Origin: Macrolepiota albuminosa
Lineage: Eukaryota > Basidiomycota > Agaricomycetes > Agaricales > Agaricaceae
Direction of reading: 5' to 3'
Assembly: GCA_027475525.1 (NCBI GenBank)
Contig: JAMWFC010000092.1
Coordinates: 496,001 to 560,000, forward strand
Length of the DNA: 64,000 nt
Below the pieces are notes generated by a model. That model had not been told where the DNA came from and did no database searches. It saw nothing but the letters and a program-made list of their open reading frames with translations. Positions 30,266 to 40,537 of this stretch are shown in pieces. The number at the start of each line of letters is the position of its first letter. Position 1 is the stretch's first letter. Position numbers and translations under genes: made by a program.

Positions 30266-31872
30266 TGTTGTTTTATTGACATACTACTATGTACTTTGTA
30301 TTTGCTTGCTTTTATTTACAATTATCGCAAGGCCATCATTAGAACCAACCTTCAAATTCAAATGTCGATTGCTGCTCTCTTCACATTATACCACAAACAA
30401 CTAACAAGAGGCTGCATCTTCACCGTTCACACTCTAAAGGAACGTAAGCGTAATCCCAGGCTCTTTTTCAGACAATTTCTGGCCACGGTGTACCCCTTGG
30501 CCGGGAATATTGCATTTCATGTGCCTAAGCCTTCTAATGCACAATCTCAGTGCATGATACACTTACCATTTTGCTTCTTATGGTCGATATACACTCAAAT
30601 GCGAGACTTCTGCTCCTTTGCTCTGTTGTCGAGCTTTATTCGTATGAGAGCGCCAGCTGCAATTGGCAGCAAGAGTGCGTACTACTCATATTATTGACAT
30701 GTTTCCTCTTGTTATTGTGTTATCTGAGTCGTTATATGAAGGTATATCAGCCGCAAAGGGTGGGTCCCGAAATGAACCATCCTTGGAACATGTACCGGAA
30801 AACTAGCTTATGTCTCGGCGACGAGAGATACTTCTCTCTTGAGATATCTCAAAAAGAAAAGGAAAGGTTGCGGACCCGGAAGGCGGTACAAACAAGAACA
30901 AAAAAAAGGCAAAATGTCCACCAGTTCTGTGGTATCTCAGGACCGTGTGAGTTTGTTTTGGATTTTAATGTTAAAGCCGCTGAGGCAGAATACGAGAATG
31001 GATCAATGAAAGTCTGGTCTGTGAATGCGTAAACACAATCGAAAAGCAAATCTGGTTGTCAGTAACAACTCTGGAGTTTTGTTTTCTTGTCCAAGTTTGA
31101 AGTCAATTCTGGGTGTCCTGGCCGAAATAATGGCGAATAAAACCCCAGTACTTCCTTTGGAGGAATGGAGGATGCACTTCGGCGTTCTTGACACTTTGTA
31201 GGCGATAGAAGTAAATTAGGTGCACAAATTGGAGCAACATTAATATGGCCCGACAGATTTGTCATTAGTAAAAGGTGGGTGGGCGCTATCATCAATATCT
31301 ATCGTTGACACGCCGTCCAAGGAATGTAGCTAATCGTAATGAATATTAATAATGACAAAACAGGTATTCTGATGAAGAAAGCAAGAAAGCATGAATTCAT
31401 GAATGGCAATCATGAATTGCAGGAATCCATTTTGATGACAGGTGTGGGGACTTGTGCGTAACGGGTAAGTCGCGACACCTTCAATTTTGCTTACGATACA
31501 TTCTTTGCCATTATTTGAGATTTGGAAGCGACGTACATACAAATCTACTAGATACATACCATGTAAGTGTTCAAAGAAGATGAGGTGAAGAAGCTGCATC
31601 CCGCCAAGGAGTGGTTTCAACTTCTTTTCTGACAGGCCTAGGTCCATAGACTAATGTTACCCACTCCCCCTTACTCAAGTTCACTTATTTTGATCCAAAC
31701 GTCATGGGTCCGAAGTCCAGGATCACACAACCGGACAACTGCTGTATTTCTGCGCAAAAAGAAATTACAAATAACATATGATAGTACAATATATCAGTGG
31801 AGACCCATCTCGTCGTTCCAGCTATAGAAACCCATTAACTGGTGACATCCCTCGACGAACGTATGAGATAAC
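30266..31872. other. Gene-free interval
   Basis: About 1.6 kb between tRNA-Asp and the first carrier gene. The ORFs present (for example about 130 codons from 30,296) have no ATG-supported frame, domain or splice pattern. Confidence 0.5.
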
Positions 31873-33177
31873 TTACAAATCCTGGAAAAACTTCCACAAA
31901 ACAGAGAAAATAAGTCCCTGTAAACCATTCGCCAGAATACGTGTCTTCAATCCCCGACCCAACAGCCCCTTTACTCCATCGGTCCCAATGACCGCACGTA
32001 CAGCATCAAAATAATCAATACGCGTCTCGTTGACCTGGCAGTACGTCTTGACAACCCTAAGCGAGTTAGAGACACTGTCGGAGACAACAGATGCGACGAA
32101 ACCGATAAAGGCATTGCGCAGAAGCTTTTCGACGAGTGTGTGTGCTTCGGGGAGGCAAAGCTCGAGATAGTTGTAGGTCCCGAACCACTGTATGATCGGA
32201 TAAGCGACCTGCCGCAGGCAATATGGACTCACGTACAGGGTAGTGTCCGACAAATCCGGCAGCAGCGGTGGCAAATGCACCAGACCACAAGGTCCCGAAA
32301 CCATATCGTTTAATCTAAAATGCAGTAATGTACCAAGGACTTTCTTAGCAATTTTCTCGACCATTACTTACCCTCTGGTGCAAAATCGGTAATCCTTTGC
32401 TGCCCCTTGTTTGCATCAGCGTCTTTATGGTGTCGACTGGTGTAAGAATTGTACGGAACCCAGCCGCAACTAATGAAGCGAAGACAGTCTTGAAAAGTGC
32501 AGGAAAATCTTCCAAGTATATTACAGTTTGAAATAGGGTCAGGATACCGATGTTGGCGGCTGTGTCACCAAAGCGAACGAGGGGACCCTGGATAAGCGCA
32601 GCTACGAGCCCATGGTAGTACCGAGTCAATCCACCATCGGCGTAAAGGCTGCATATGGCTTCGGAAGTGGTGGCTCCATATCGGTATTGGTAGTTCATTA
32701 CAGTGCGTAATGGCTGCATTTCTGTATGAGCTTCACCGATTGCTATATTGAAAGCTCGAGATTGAAAGTACCATCAAAGTTAGGACTGAGAAGAATGTGG
32801 CTGTGTTGTAACCATGAGCTTCCAGGAGTACGATTAGAAAATCACAATTCATACCAGCTGCTCCACTTAACCCGCCATAAAGCGCCAGCTTCAACGTTTT
32901 ACCGAGGTCGAGCTGTCAAACGGTTCAATATAACTTGCCTTAAACATAGATTTTCTGCACTGACATTGTCGATATCAATCAAGTCCCTGATGAGAACTGC
33001 GAAGACAGTAGCCAAAAGTAGACATAAGGCGGTAAAGCACGCAGTCTTTTTCCAGTTTTGTTGTCGAAGCTGAGGCGGAAATACATGTTCCTCAGCAAAT
33101 TCGTCATTGCATAAAGTGGCAAGGAGGGGAAGCCTCTCATCGATAATAGTAGGTACCAAAAAAGGCTCTTTGGACAT
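31873..33177 (-). CDS. Mitochondrial-carrier-like membrane protein, copy 1
   Basis: Four or more exons. The N-terminus (from ATG at 33,177) is hydrophilic and is followed by a hydrophobic helix (about 33,000-33,060). Then come a segment beginning DLGKTLKLALYGGLSGAA, the exon with PLRTVMNYQYRYG and FGDTAAN, the signature-like LTPVDTIKTLMQTRG (PxDxxK) and the C-terminal block FGTYNYL...SNSLRVVKTYRQVNE-type sequence ending at 31,873. PxDxxK and the repeated carrier-type halves place it near the SLC25 family, though the signatures are degenerate. Substrate and membrane are unknown. Exon borders include ...HYP|gtacgtgag and cag|TGGTTCGGG. A closely similar gene lies 3.3 kb away in the same orientation. 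Confidence 0.75.
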
Positions 33178-33210
33178 GATTAGTAGTTGCTTGTTCAATC
33201 TTTCCGTCAC

Positions 33211-33883
33211 ATAGGGTCTTTATAAGTATCCAGACCGTAAAGTTGACCTAAATGGGGTAACGTTTAAAGAGTTATATGTATGAAAACGCACATACACCAA
33301 ATGACACCAATCATTCAGTTAGACCAGGCGTTTCTTGACGAGTGAATATCGAAAGATCTGTAGGCGGTGATGCGTCATTGCAGATGCCTTTGATGAAAGC
33401 ATAAGTGTCAAGGTATGACGGACGATATCTGCAATCGGAGTGACACAAGCGCCAGACGTACTTATGTCGGCACTTTGTGATGCATTATTTACGCGAATTA
33501 TACCTGATCAGTGCGGGTCAATGCATAAGAACATAGCGCGATTTGTTCTTCATGGTCAGGGTCGATTAATTCTTCTCTGACCTATCCAAAAATGGAAGTT
33601 AAAAAGCTTAATACACAAAGTCGATTTTCAAGGTTGACTTCTCTGCCCACAGCCTGGTGGCCTGGTGCCGAACTTTTTCAAGAGGAATCGCGATAATATC
33701 CTCTGATCCTTCATCTCAAAATATACCAATATCGCGTTTTTTGTGTGCACAGAGCCCCGTTTTGGTTGGAATGAATCCAGGTCTCCCAGAATCTTCCAGT
33801 CCCTTGTGGACATGCGGATCCAGGTTTTTGACCCAGAACTTGTGTGGACCAGTAGGTTTTGGTTCGAAACTGCTATTAGAAAG
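33211..33883. other. Gene-free interval left of the TRIM element
   Basis: No gene is supported on either strand; this is the start of the repeat-rich island between the two carrier paralogues. Confidence 0.5.
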
Positions 33884-33888
33884 ACTTA

Positions 33889-34371
33889 TGTAATCATGCT
33901 CTGAGTGTGTCCGACAGAACCGTACAGCCAAAAGGCAGAATAACTGAATAGATATCTATTCAGCTATGACACACTATATATGTAGCATATGGGGATGCTG
34001 TAAGCCAGGCTTACATCCTCACCCCCTCTGGACCATGACCCCTCCAGCCAGAACTAGCCCCAATCCTGGGTTCCCGGAGTTTCTCTGTGGGTTACCAGAG
34101 GTGCAGGGCACACATATCGCTACCCCAAGGGTACAACCCCTTGCAACTGAGCTCCATTCAACCCCACAGTAACCATGGCCGGCACACAGTAGACAGTTTT
34201 GCCATGGGCCGGGATTGAACTCTCAGCCGGATCTATTCAGTTAATGTAATCATGCTCTGAGTGTGTCCGACAGAACCGTACAGCCAAAAGGCAGAATAAC
34301 TGAATAGATATCTATTCAGCTATGACACACTATATATGTAGCATATGGGGATGCTGTAAGCCAGGCTTACA
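33889..34371 (-). mobile_element. TRIM (terminal-repeat retrotransposon in miniature), 483 bp
   Basis: Two 127-bp direct repeats, identical by eye (33,889-34,015 and 34,245-34,371), begin TGTAA and end TTACA and flank a 229-bp non-coding interior. A 5-bp target duplication ACTTA borders the unit (33,884-33,888 and 34,372-34,376). On the minus strand the interior ends in a purine tract (GAGGGGGTGAGGA) touching the downstream LTR, as a polypurine tract should. A clear primer-binding site is not seen. Each LTR contains a 20-bp palindrome (CTGAATAGATATCTATTCAG) and a 17-bp one (TGTAAGCCAGGCTTACA). It encodes nothing and must be mobilised in trans. Identical LTRs indicate a very recent insertion. 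Confidence 0.85.
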
Positions 34372-34376
34372 ACTTA

Positions 34377-36500
34377 GCGCCCTCCGGCACCCCAGGAGCA
34401 CATCGAGACCATTTATAGCGCGTGCAAGCACTATTTGGGAGGAGAAAAGCTACTATATGTCAGTAATTGAACATGTTTTTCTACCTTCCTCGCCTGTCGT
34501 TTTCTAAAGAGTTGCATTGCTTACTTAAATCGAACTTCGTGAACCAACAAGACACTGAATGTAACTCCCGCTCCAGCAAATCTCGTCGGCTTGCACAACA
34601 AGGAGATAAATTCAGTTGAAGGAAGAAATGCATCTTTTTTTTTCCAAGGACAGCTGTCACCTGAGTGATACTTAGTGATGTTCCGGCCAGGCCCCAAGCT
34701 GTCAGCCAGGCCCGTTTTAGCTGGGCCCTAGCCAGACTGTGGACAGTGAAAAGCCAGAGCTGGCATTGAAATGTGTTTTCATTGGAAAAGTGTAGAAGAA
34801 ACCTAATAACATTCTTTCTGGTATTATTCTTGTGCTGACACACATTCAATGTCATGTGAAGGATATATAACAAGACTAATCACAAGTAGAGCTTTATGCT
34901 CTACATACTTATTTACTTAAATATAATTATTTAATTATAGCAAAAAAGCAGATTACTAGTGGCTGCCTTATATACGGCAGCCAATTTTACTGTCATACTA
35001 TATACTGCTTAACTAATTGGGCTCCAATATATAATGCAGTATGACTAATTAATGTAGTATAATATAAAGACAGCCTGTGGATAGAATATTTCCAGGCTAA
35101 ACAATAGCAGTGTTCTTCTGGCTTACATACTAAATCTACTGTAAGCTGTCTAGCAACATTCAACTGCTCAGCTAGCCTTGCTGGTCTCTTGCCTGACTCT
35201 TGCTTATCTCTATGTTTGCTTGACTCTCACTTGTCACTGATGCTTGCTGGCTCTGTGGAAGGAATTCCACAGATGTTAAGTGTTCCACTTACAAAACCAG
35301 AAAAAAATTGCATCAGCAGTGAAATGAGTGGCAGACTGACTGAATGCATCATTTAAAGATATAAATCCTCAAACATTTGTCCTATATTCTTACTGATGTC
35401 TAATATATGCTGCAGTAAACTTTGACAAGGGTGTGTTTGTGAAGAAGATTATAATGTTGAAATCTGCACGCAGCAGCAGCAAATATCCCAGGTGTGACCA
35501 ACACCTAGATGAAGTACATGTAAGTATATATCTAGGTACTTAATTAGTATGTTGTGAATAGAATATGTGAATAAGTAACACACCCTCAGATCACATAAAT
35601 GGAACTGAGGGTGTGGTCTATGATACTGGGTACATTTTTGCACAAAGCAAGTAAACTGGCCAGAGAGAAACATCACTAGCATATGGTTACCAACCCTGGT
35701 GGTTCCAGGACATAGGGGAGTATCTACCAACCAGATAGGTTGAGATTACTTTATGTTGGGAGATATTTCACTAAGCTGTGTAGAATGTCTCCCAACACTG
35801 AGGTATGTGGATCATCCCTGTTAATGAATACATAGAGACTAATATGTAGACTATAGTTATTCTTACTGATAAGTACTCCAGTGCTATCAGCTTTATAAGG
35901 TTTTTTGTTTTTGCCAGAAACGTGAGAATACATCATCACATTACTGAGTCCAAGTGATTCGAGTTTGAAACTGTTTCTCTTGACCACAGTCAAAAATATT
36001 GTGAAAAACATGCGCTACCCGGCAATTTTGATATCGTTGCTATTTCTTGGTCATTGGATCCCTTTGATATGCAGGTGATAGAAGACCTTGACGAAAATTA
36101 ATTTTGCAGAACAAACGTTTTATCTTGGCAGGTTCTCTTCCCTCTCAAAGCCCTTTTTATGTCCCAAGACCTGAGCCATGTTTTTCTGGCCAAACAGTGT
36201 GCGGAACGCTTCATGTGAACTTACGATGCTGGTATGACACGACGGGTCGTTGACCGCTTGATAGAAGGCTCATTTGAGGACTCAAACCTTCTGTTTAGCT
36301 TTGAAGTCCTGGATCCTGCACTTTGATTACGCCAGCTAGGTAGATTATCGCAATAACACTCTTTGCTGCTCGCAAGTCCAGGCACCAGATAGATTGATAG
36401 ATTGATATACACTGAACTAGGTTGAACTAGATTGAAACGGTACTCGATTGACCAAGTTGGCGTTCCAGCTGTCCGACATAGTTAGTGATATCCGGCAACT
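34377..36500. other. AT-rich, repeat-like island
   Basis: About 2.1 kb of AT-rich DNA without a supported gene. It includes the palindrome TGTGGAAGGAATTCCACA (about 35,253-35,270) and a 10-bp inverted repeat TGTTGGGAGA/TCTCCCAACA around a 24-nt loop (35,754-35,797), whose ends look like LTR termini. It is probably decayed LTR-element DNA separating the two carrier genes. Confidence 0.5.
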
Positions 36501-36520
36501 GAATTATCATTTAAAATGAC

Positions 36521-37834
36521 TTACATGTCCAGGAAAAACTTCCACAGGATAGAAAAGATAAGACCTTGTAGACCATTCGTCAAAATACGTGTTTTCAACC
36601 CCCGACCCATTAAGCCCCGTACTCCATCGATCGCGATGACTGCACGTGCAGCATCGAGGTATCCGATGCGTGTTTCATTGACTTGGCGGTATGTTTTAAC
36701 CACTCTCAATGAGTTCGAGATGCTGTCTGATACGACGGATGAAACGAAGCCGATGAAGGCGCGGCGGAAAAGCTTTTGAAAGAGTGTATGTGCTTCGGGA
36801 AGATTGGCTTCAAGGTAATTGTAAGTGCCAAACCACTAAATCGAAACGTGAGCGTAAGAGGTCGCAAACTCGGGACAGCGTGGACATACAGGATAGTGTC
36901 CGACGAACGTAGCCGCAGCTGTTGCGAAGGCACCATACCATAATGTCCCGATGCCGTATCGCGCGATCTAAATTTCATACATCAATAATTCTTTACAACC
37001 TATCTACATCCTCATCGTTGAACAGTGTGCTCACCCTCTGGCGCAGGATCGGTAAACCTCTCCTCCCCTGTGTCTGCATCGTCGTCTTGATGGTATCCAC
37101 CGGCGTAAGAACCATACGGAATCCAGCCGCAGCAATCGAAGCGAAGATGGTCTTAACGAGTGCGGGCAAGTCTTTAAGGTATGAATTCGACAGCAAAAGA
37201 GCAAGGATACCGGCATTAGCGGCCGTATCGCCGAAACGAGCGACTGGGCCCTGGATAAGTGCAGCTGCGAGACCATGGTAGTATCGTACCCATCCTCCGT
37301 CGGAGTAGAGGGTAAGTATGGCCTCCGAAGTGGTGGTGCCGAAGCGATATTGGAAGTTCATTACGGTGCGCAATGGCTAGGTTTCTGTATGAGCGTGACT
37401 AGTATATCAGGGGTTCTTAAGAAGTATGTACCATTAGCGTCAGCACCTGGACAACCATGGCTGAATAGAATAGTGGATCAACTCGCGTACATCTAAAGAA
37501 GACACTTCATACCAGCTGCACCACTGAGTCCCCCGCCAAGCGCGGCCTTGAACGCCTTCCCGAGGTCGAACTAAATGACCATTGAGCGTAAGGGCCATCC
37601 GGCAGTATGTTTTACACGAACATCAATATCGCCAGCATCAATAACCCCCTTGATAAAGACGGCGAGAATACCAGCACCAAGCAGGGACAAGACGATTTGG
37701 TACGTGAGCTTCTTCCAACTTTGTTGTGTAAGTGTCCCTCCACCTTCAATCGTCTGATTGTTGCTTGAAGTGACAAGGAGAGGCTGCGTCTCGTCGTTCC
37801 TAGCGTCAATTACCGGAGGATGCTCTTTTGACAT
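36521..37834 (-). CDS. Mitochondrial-carrier-like membrane protein, copy 2
   Basis: A paralogue of the gene at 31,873-33,177 in the same orientation and exon pattern. The start MSKEHPP at 37,834 matches the other copy's MSKEPF. The hydrophobic helix (QIVLSLLGAGILAVFIKGVI) is conserved, as are MRTVMNFQYRFG, FGDTAANAGI, LTPVDTIKTTMQTQG, LWYGAFATAAATFVGHYP, WFGTYNYLEANLPEAHTL and the end LKTRILTNGLQGL. All exons look intact. A tandem duplication followed by transposon accumulation between the copies is the simplest history. Sequence differences are spread over the protein, so the duplication is not recent. Confidence 0.75.
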
Positions 37835-37876
37835 GTTGGTCAGTGCCCAAGTACATTGACGCAGTGGGAACAACAC

Positions 37877-38364
37877 CTAACGTAGTCCGACACGGAACAC
37901 AAGGCACCGCTGAAAAACTAACTACATATCGGGCCCACAGGTTAGTAACGGGAACTCAATTCATCGCGTTCTTCGTCCCAGGATGATTGGATATGATTAG
38001 CATATCCTTGATAGGCATGCATAGCAGATATCGATAATAGTGGTAAATATGTAGGTGGATCATAACGTGAGAGTCAAAGGTGTGATATATGATATGTTCA
38101 GATTATCCACAACATGGAAGGCGTAAGTTGAGACCTTCAGAAAGAGAAGGCCACACAGCAAGAAACTACTGAAGGTAGCGATGAAGTGGCAGTGGGTATT
38201 GTGAAATCGAACCTGCGATATGGAGGTGAAGAGAGCTATAGCGGAATAATGATACAATGCCAAGGTAGTCTACATTTCTACCATTAGAAGGCAAGTCAAG
38301 GAGAGGTAAAAGAGATACCAACCTGGTGATGATACAAATCTAGTTTTACATCAGATTCGTCATT
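37877..38364. other. Gene-free interval between carrier copy 2 and DPH3
   Basis: About 490 bp with no gene supported; it should contain the 3' UTR of DPH3 and the promoter of the carrier gene. Confidence 0.5.
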
Positions 38365-38772
38365 TTAGGCGGAGACAGCAACAACGCGAGGGGCGGCATC
38401 CTCGCTGATAGTCAGCTTATCCATCGCGTCCTCAAAAGCTTGTTCGTCATCGTCTTCGCTCTCTGCATTTTCATCCTCTTCGCCATTTGTTGCACCGTCA
38501 TCTTCTTCTTCGTCTGCCTCATCTTCAAAGTCAAGCTGCCAAAGTAGTGGTGAATCAGTCCCACTTGAACGCAAAACCGCGATACACACTGGATCATAGA
38601 CGACTCGTATGATCAAACTGCAGCTCGGACAAGTCGCGATGTCCTCGTAGTTTGCAAGCTGCTTTCGAGAAATCTCGAAACGATCTCCACAGGGACAAGG
38701 GTAATGATAGACACCCTTCACAGGATCCCAAGTCATATCCTCAATCTCAATTTCGTCATAGTAGGCGCCCAT
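38365..38772 (-). CDS. DPH3: Diphthamide biosynthesis protein 3, CSL zinc-finger (Kti11-type)
   Basis: A small electron-carrier protein that supplies reducing equivalents to the DPH1-DPH2 radical enzyme and is linked to Elongator-dependent tRNA modification. The CSL finger is complete: [12 protein letters not shown], then CPCGDRFEI, then [13 protein letters not shown], with the four Cys ligands of C-x-C and C-x2-C. The start at 38,772 ([13 protein letters not shown]) fits the family; the frame is open further upstream but without an ATG. A 54-nt stretch after VVYDP looks like an intron (gtgtgt...tttggcag) because splicing joins DP to LDFEDE; it is a multiple of three without a stop. The C-terminus is a long acidic tail, longer than in yeast. 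Confidence 0.93.
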   Translation of the reverse strand: MGAYYDEIEIEDMTWDPVKGVYHYPCPCGDRFEISRKQLANYEDIATCPSCSLIIRVVYDPVCIAVLRSSGTDSPLLWQLDFEDEADEEEDDGATNGEEDENAESEDDDEQAFEDAMDKLTISEDAAPRVVAVSA

Positions 38773-39163
38773 AGTCGGGTCGTGATCGTCGTTGAATGAG
38801 AGCACCAAGCTCGATGATTGAGGTCATGAAATTTTTGTGACTCAGATCGACATAAGTCACAAGTTGACAATCAGCTTACACAAACTGCATTACGTGGCCA
38901 ACTTTCTCACTTTCTGTTCTCCACGATCAGCAGATGTGCCTCATGGAGAGAGCATGGCAAACGCTAGGGCGAAACTCTCGCATCCTGATAGATCAATGGG
39001 ATGATTGCGATATCAGGCCCATAACAGGTTATTGTACTCGAGGCTGCCTCGTTACCTTCTAATAATAAAGAGAACGGCTCACAAAAGGCCCAAGCAACCT
39101 TGTACCTCCCACAAGAAACCTTTCCTTTTCGCATCGCTAATTTCAGTCAGTTGTCTTGCAGCA

Positions 39164-40537
39164 ATGATACACATACAACCTACCTTTCCACCTCAGGAAA
39201 CCGATGATCATTCCTTCTCAATAACATCGATTCCATACCTGCCTACATTAATCACAGCTTCTATGGTTTTCTTTGTGGTAGATGCGACGATCAGCTTACT
39301 CAGACAACACGCACGAAAGCCAGAGGCAATTACCTTCTCGGAATTGTCAAGCTCAGAACCACGCCGACCTTTGGCATGTTTTGTTGACAAATCCCGCAGC
39401 ATCCTAGAAGATTTTCAGGTGCTCGAGAAGCAGTTGGCTTTCAGCAGATCGCGCTGTTTCCGATACCCAACGCTTAAACGAAAACGTCGCGACCGACGTC
39501 TCGCCGCGATTGACCCTAAACCCTCAAGGATTCGCCGACCTCAGCCATCGTGTGAATTTACCGCTTTCTGCGAACGGCTCCTCCTGACCAACAAGATATG
39601 GAAGCAGGAAAGGGAGCTTAAAGCCCTCCGCGCCGCTTCCGACGCCAAGTCGTGTGCCTCTCGTTCCACAGCCTTCACCACATTTTGCGAACAGCTCCTG
39701 CTCTGGAACCGAATCTGGAAACTAGAAAAGGAGGCTGCGGAGCTGGTACAGGAGAAAGAGAAGATCCGGAGGGAGCGCATGGCGGTTGTCACACGCGCTG
39801 CAAAACGAATGGTGCAGGACGTGCAGAAGGAGCGGATGGTGGAGGAGTTCGTCAAGGACCTTGTCGACGAGGTTGGAACGGCAAAGGCCGAGATAGGGTG
39901 CATGAAAGAGAAGCATGAGAGGGAGATGGAAGGGATACAGGGGGAGTGGGCGAAGGATTATCGGAGGGTACAGGAAGAGCTTGAACGGCTCAAGTTGGCG
40001 CAGTCAGCAAGGCTTGTGGAGCAAGAGTTGTCGAATTCGACAGAGGAGAGTTTATTTGAGAGAATTAAGGAAGGGAGGAGGCGTGTTGAGCAATTGGAAG
40101 AGAGTTTGAGGGGTGTCGGTTATGCTTCTTCGGATAGGACGACCGAGGATGAAGCGTCTGATGACGACTCCGACCCGGTATCTAACCTTTCGTCGAGCAC
40201 ATGCGTTTCATTCGGGGCTTCTTCAGTCAGACGGTCCTCGACTGCCACGCTCGACCGGATACGAGAACGAAAACGATGCACGAGCCAGGGTACAACGTCA
40301 GCTCCCCGCAAACCGCAGCATAATCGTCCTAGCAGTGCACCAAATACTAGAATCCTAGTGATCGGCCAAGGAAAATACATCTCGCCCATGAGCAGGAATA
40401 GGAATCAGGCTGGTAGACCGCGCGCTGTTTTGAAGCGCAAGACTTCAACTGCGTTACGCACGCCTCCAGTAACCTTCAACTCCGATTTGGTTTCCAAGAG
40501 CAGGTCATTGGAAGACAGGGCACCATGGAGGGTATAG
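39164..40537 (+). CDS. Hypothetical coiled-coil protein with N-terminal hydrophobic segment
   Basis: A single-exon frame of about 457 aa from the first ATG (39,164); the frame is open upstream without an ATG. A hydrophobic segment (YLPTLITASMVFFVVDATISLL, given here as one possible membrane helix) lies near residue 30. A basic region follows, then two related units (FTAFCERLLLTNKIWKQE and FTTFCEQLLLWNRIWKLE), which form an internal repeat at the head of a long charged coiled coil (about 39,560-40,110). The last third is Ser/Arg-rich and disordered-looking. I do not recognise a family. The repeat and long open frame support a real gene. An anchored structural or tethering protein is only a guess. 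Confidence 0.6.
   Translation: MIHIQPTFPPQETDDHSFSITSIPYLPTLITASMVFFVVDATISLLRQHARKPEAITFSELSSSEPRRPLACFVDKSRSILEDFQVLEKQLAFSRSRCFRYPTLKRKRRDRRLAAIDPKPSRIRRPQPSCEFTAFCERLLLTNKIWKQERELKALRAASDAKSCASRSTAFTTFCEQLLLWNRIWKLEKEAAELVQEKEKIRRERMAVVTRAAKRMVQDVQKERMVEEFVKDLVDEVGTAKAEIGCMKEKHEREMEGIQGEWAKDYRRVQEELERLKLAQSARLVEQELSNSTEESLFERIKEGRRRVEQLEESLRGVGYASSDRTTEDEASDDDSDPVSNLSSSTCVSFGASSVRRSSTATLDRIRERKRCTSQGTTSAPRKPQHNRPSSAPNTRILVIGQGKYISPMSRNRNQAGRPRAVLKRKTSTALRTPPVTFNSDLVSKSRSLEDRAPWRV

Noticed and set aside
30296..30697. 133-codon plus ORF
   Set aside because: No ATG-supported start, domain or splice sites.
34200..34235. tRNA gene suggested by a T-arm-like sequence in the TRIM interior
   Set aside because: No acceptor or anticodon arm can be built around it.
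33889..34371. 127-bp direct repeat as another assembly artefact (k = 127)
   Set aside because: The copies are not adjacent, begin TG and end CA, and are bordered by an ACTTA duplication; that combination marks a real insertion.
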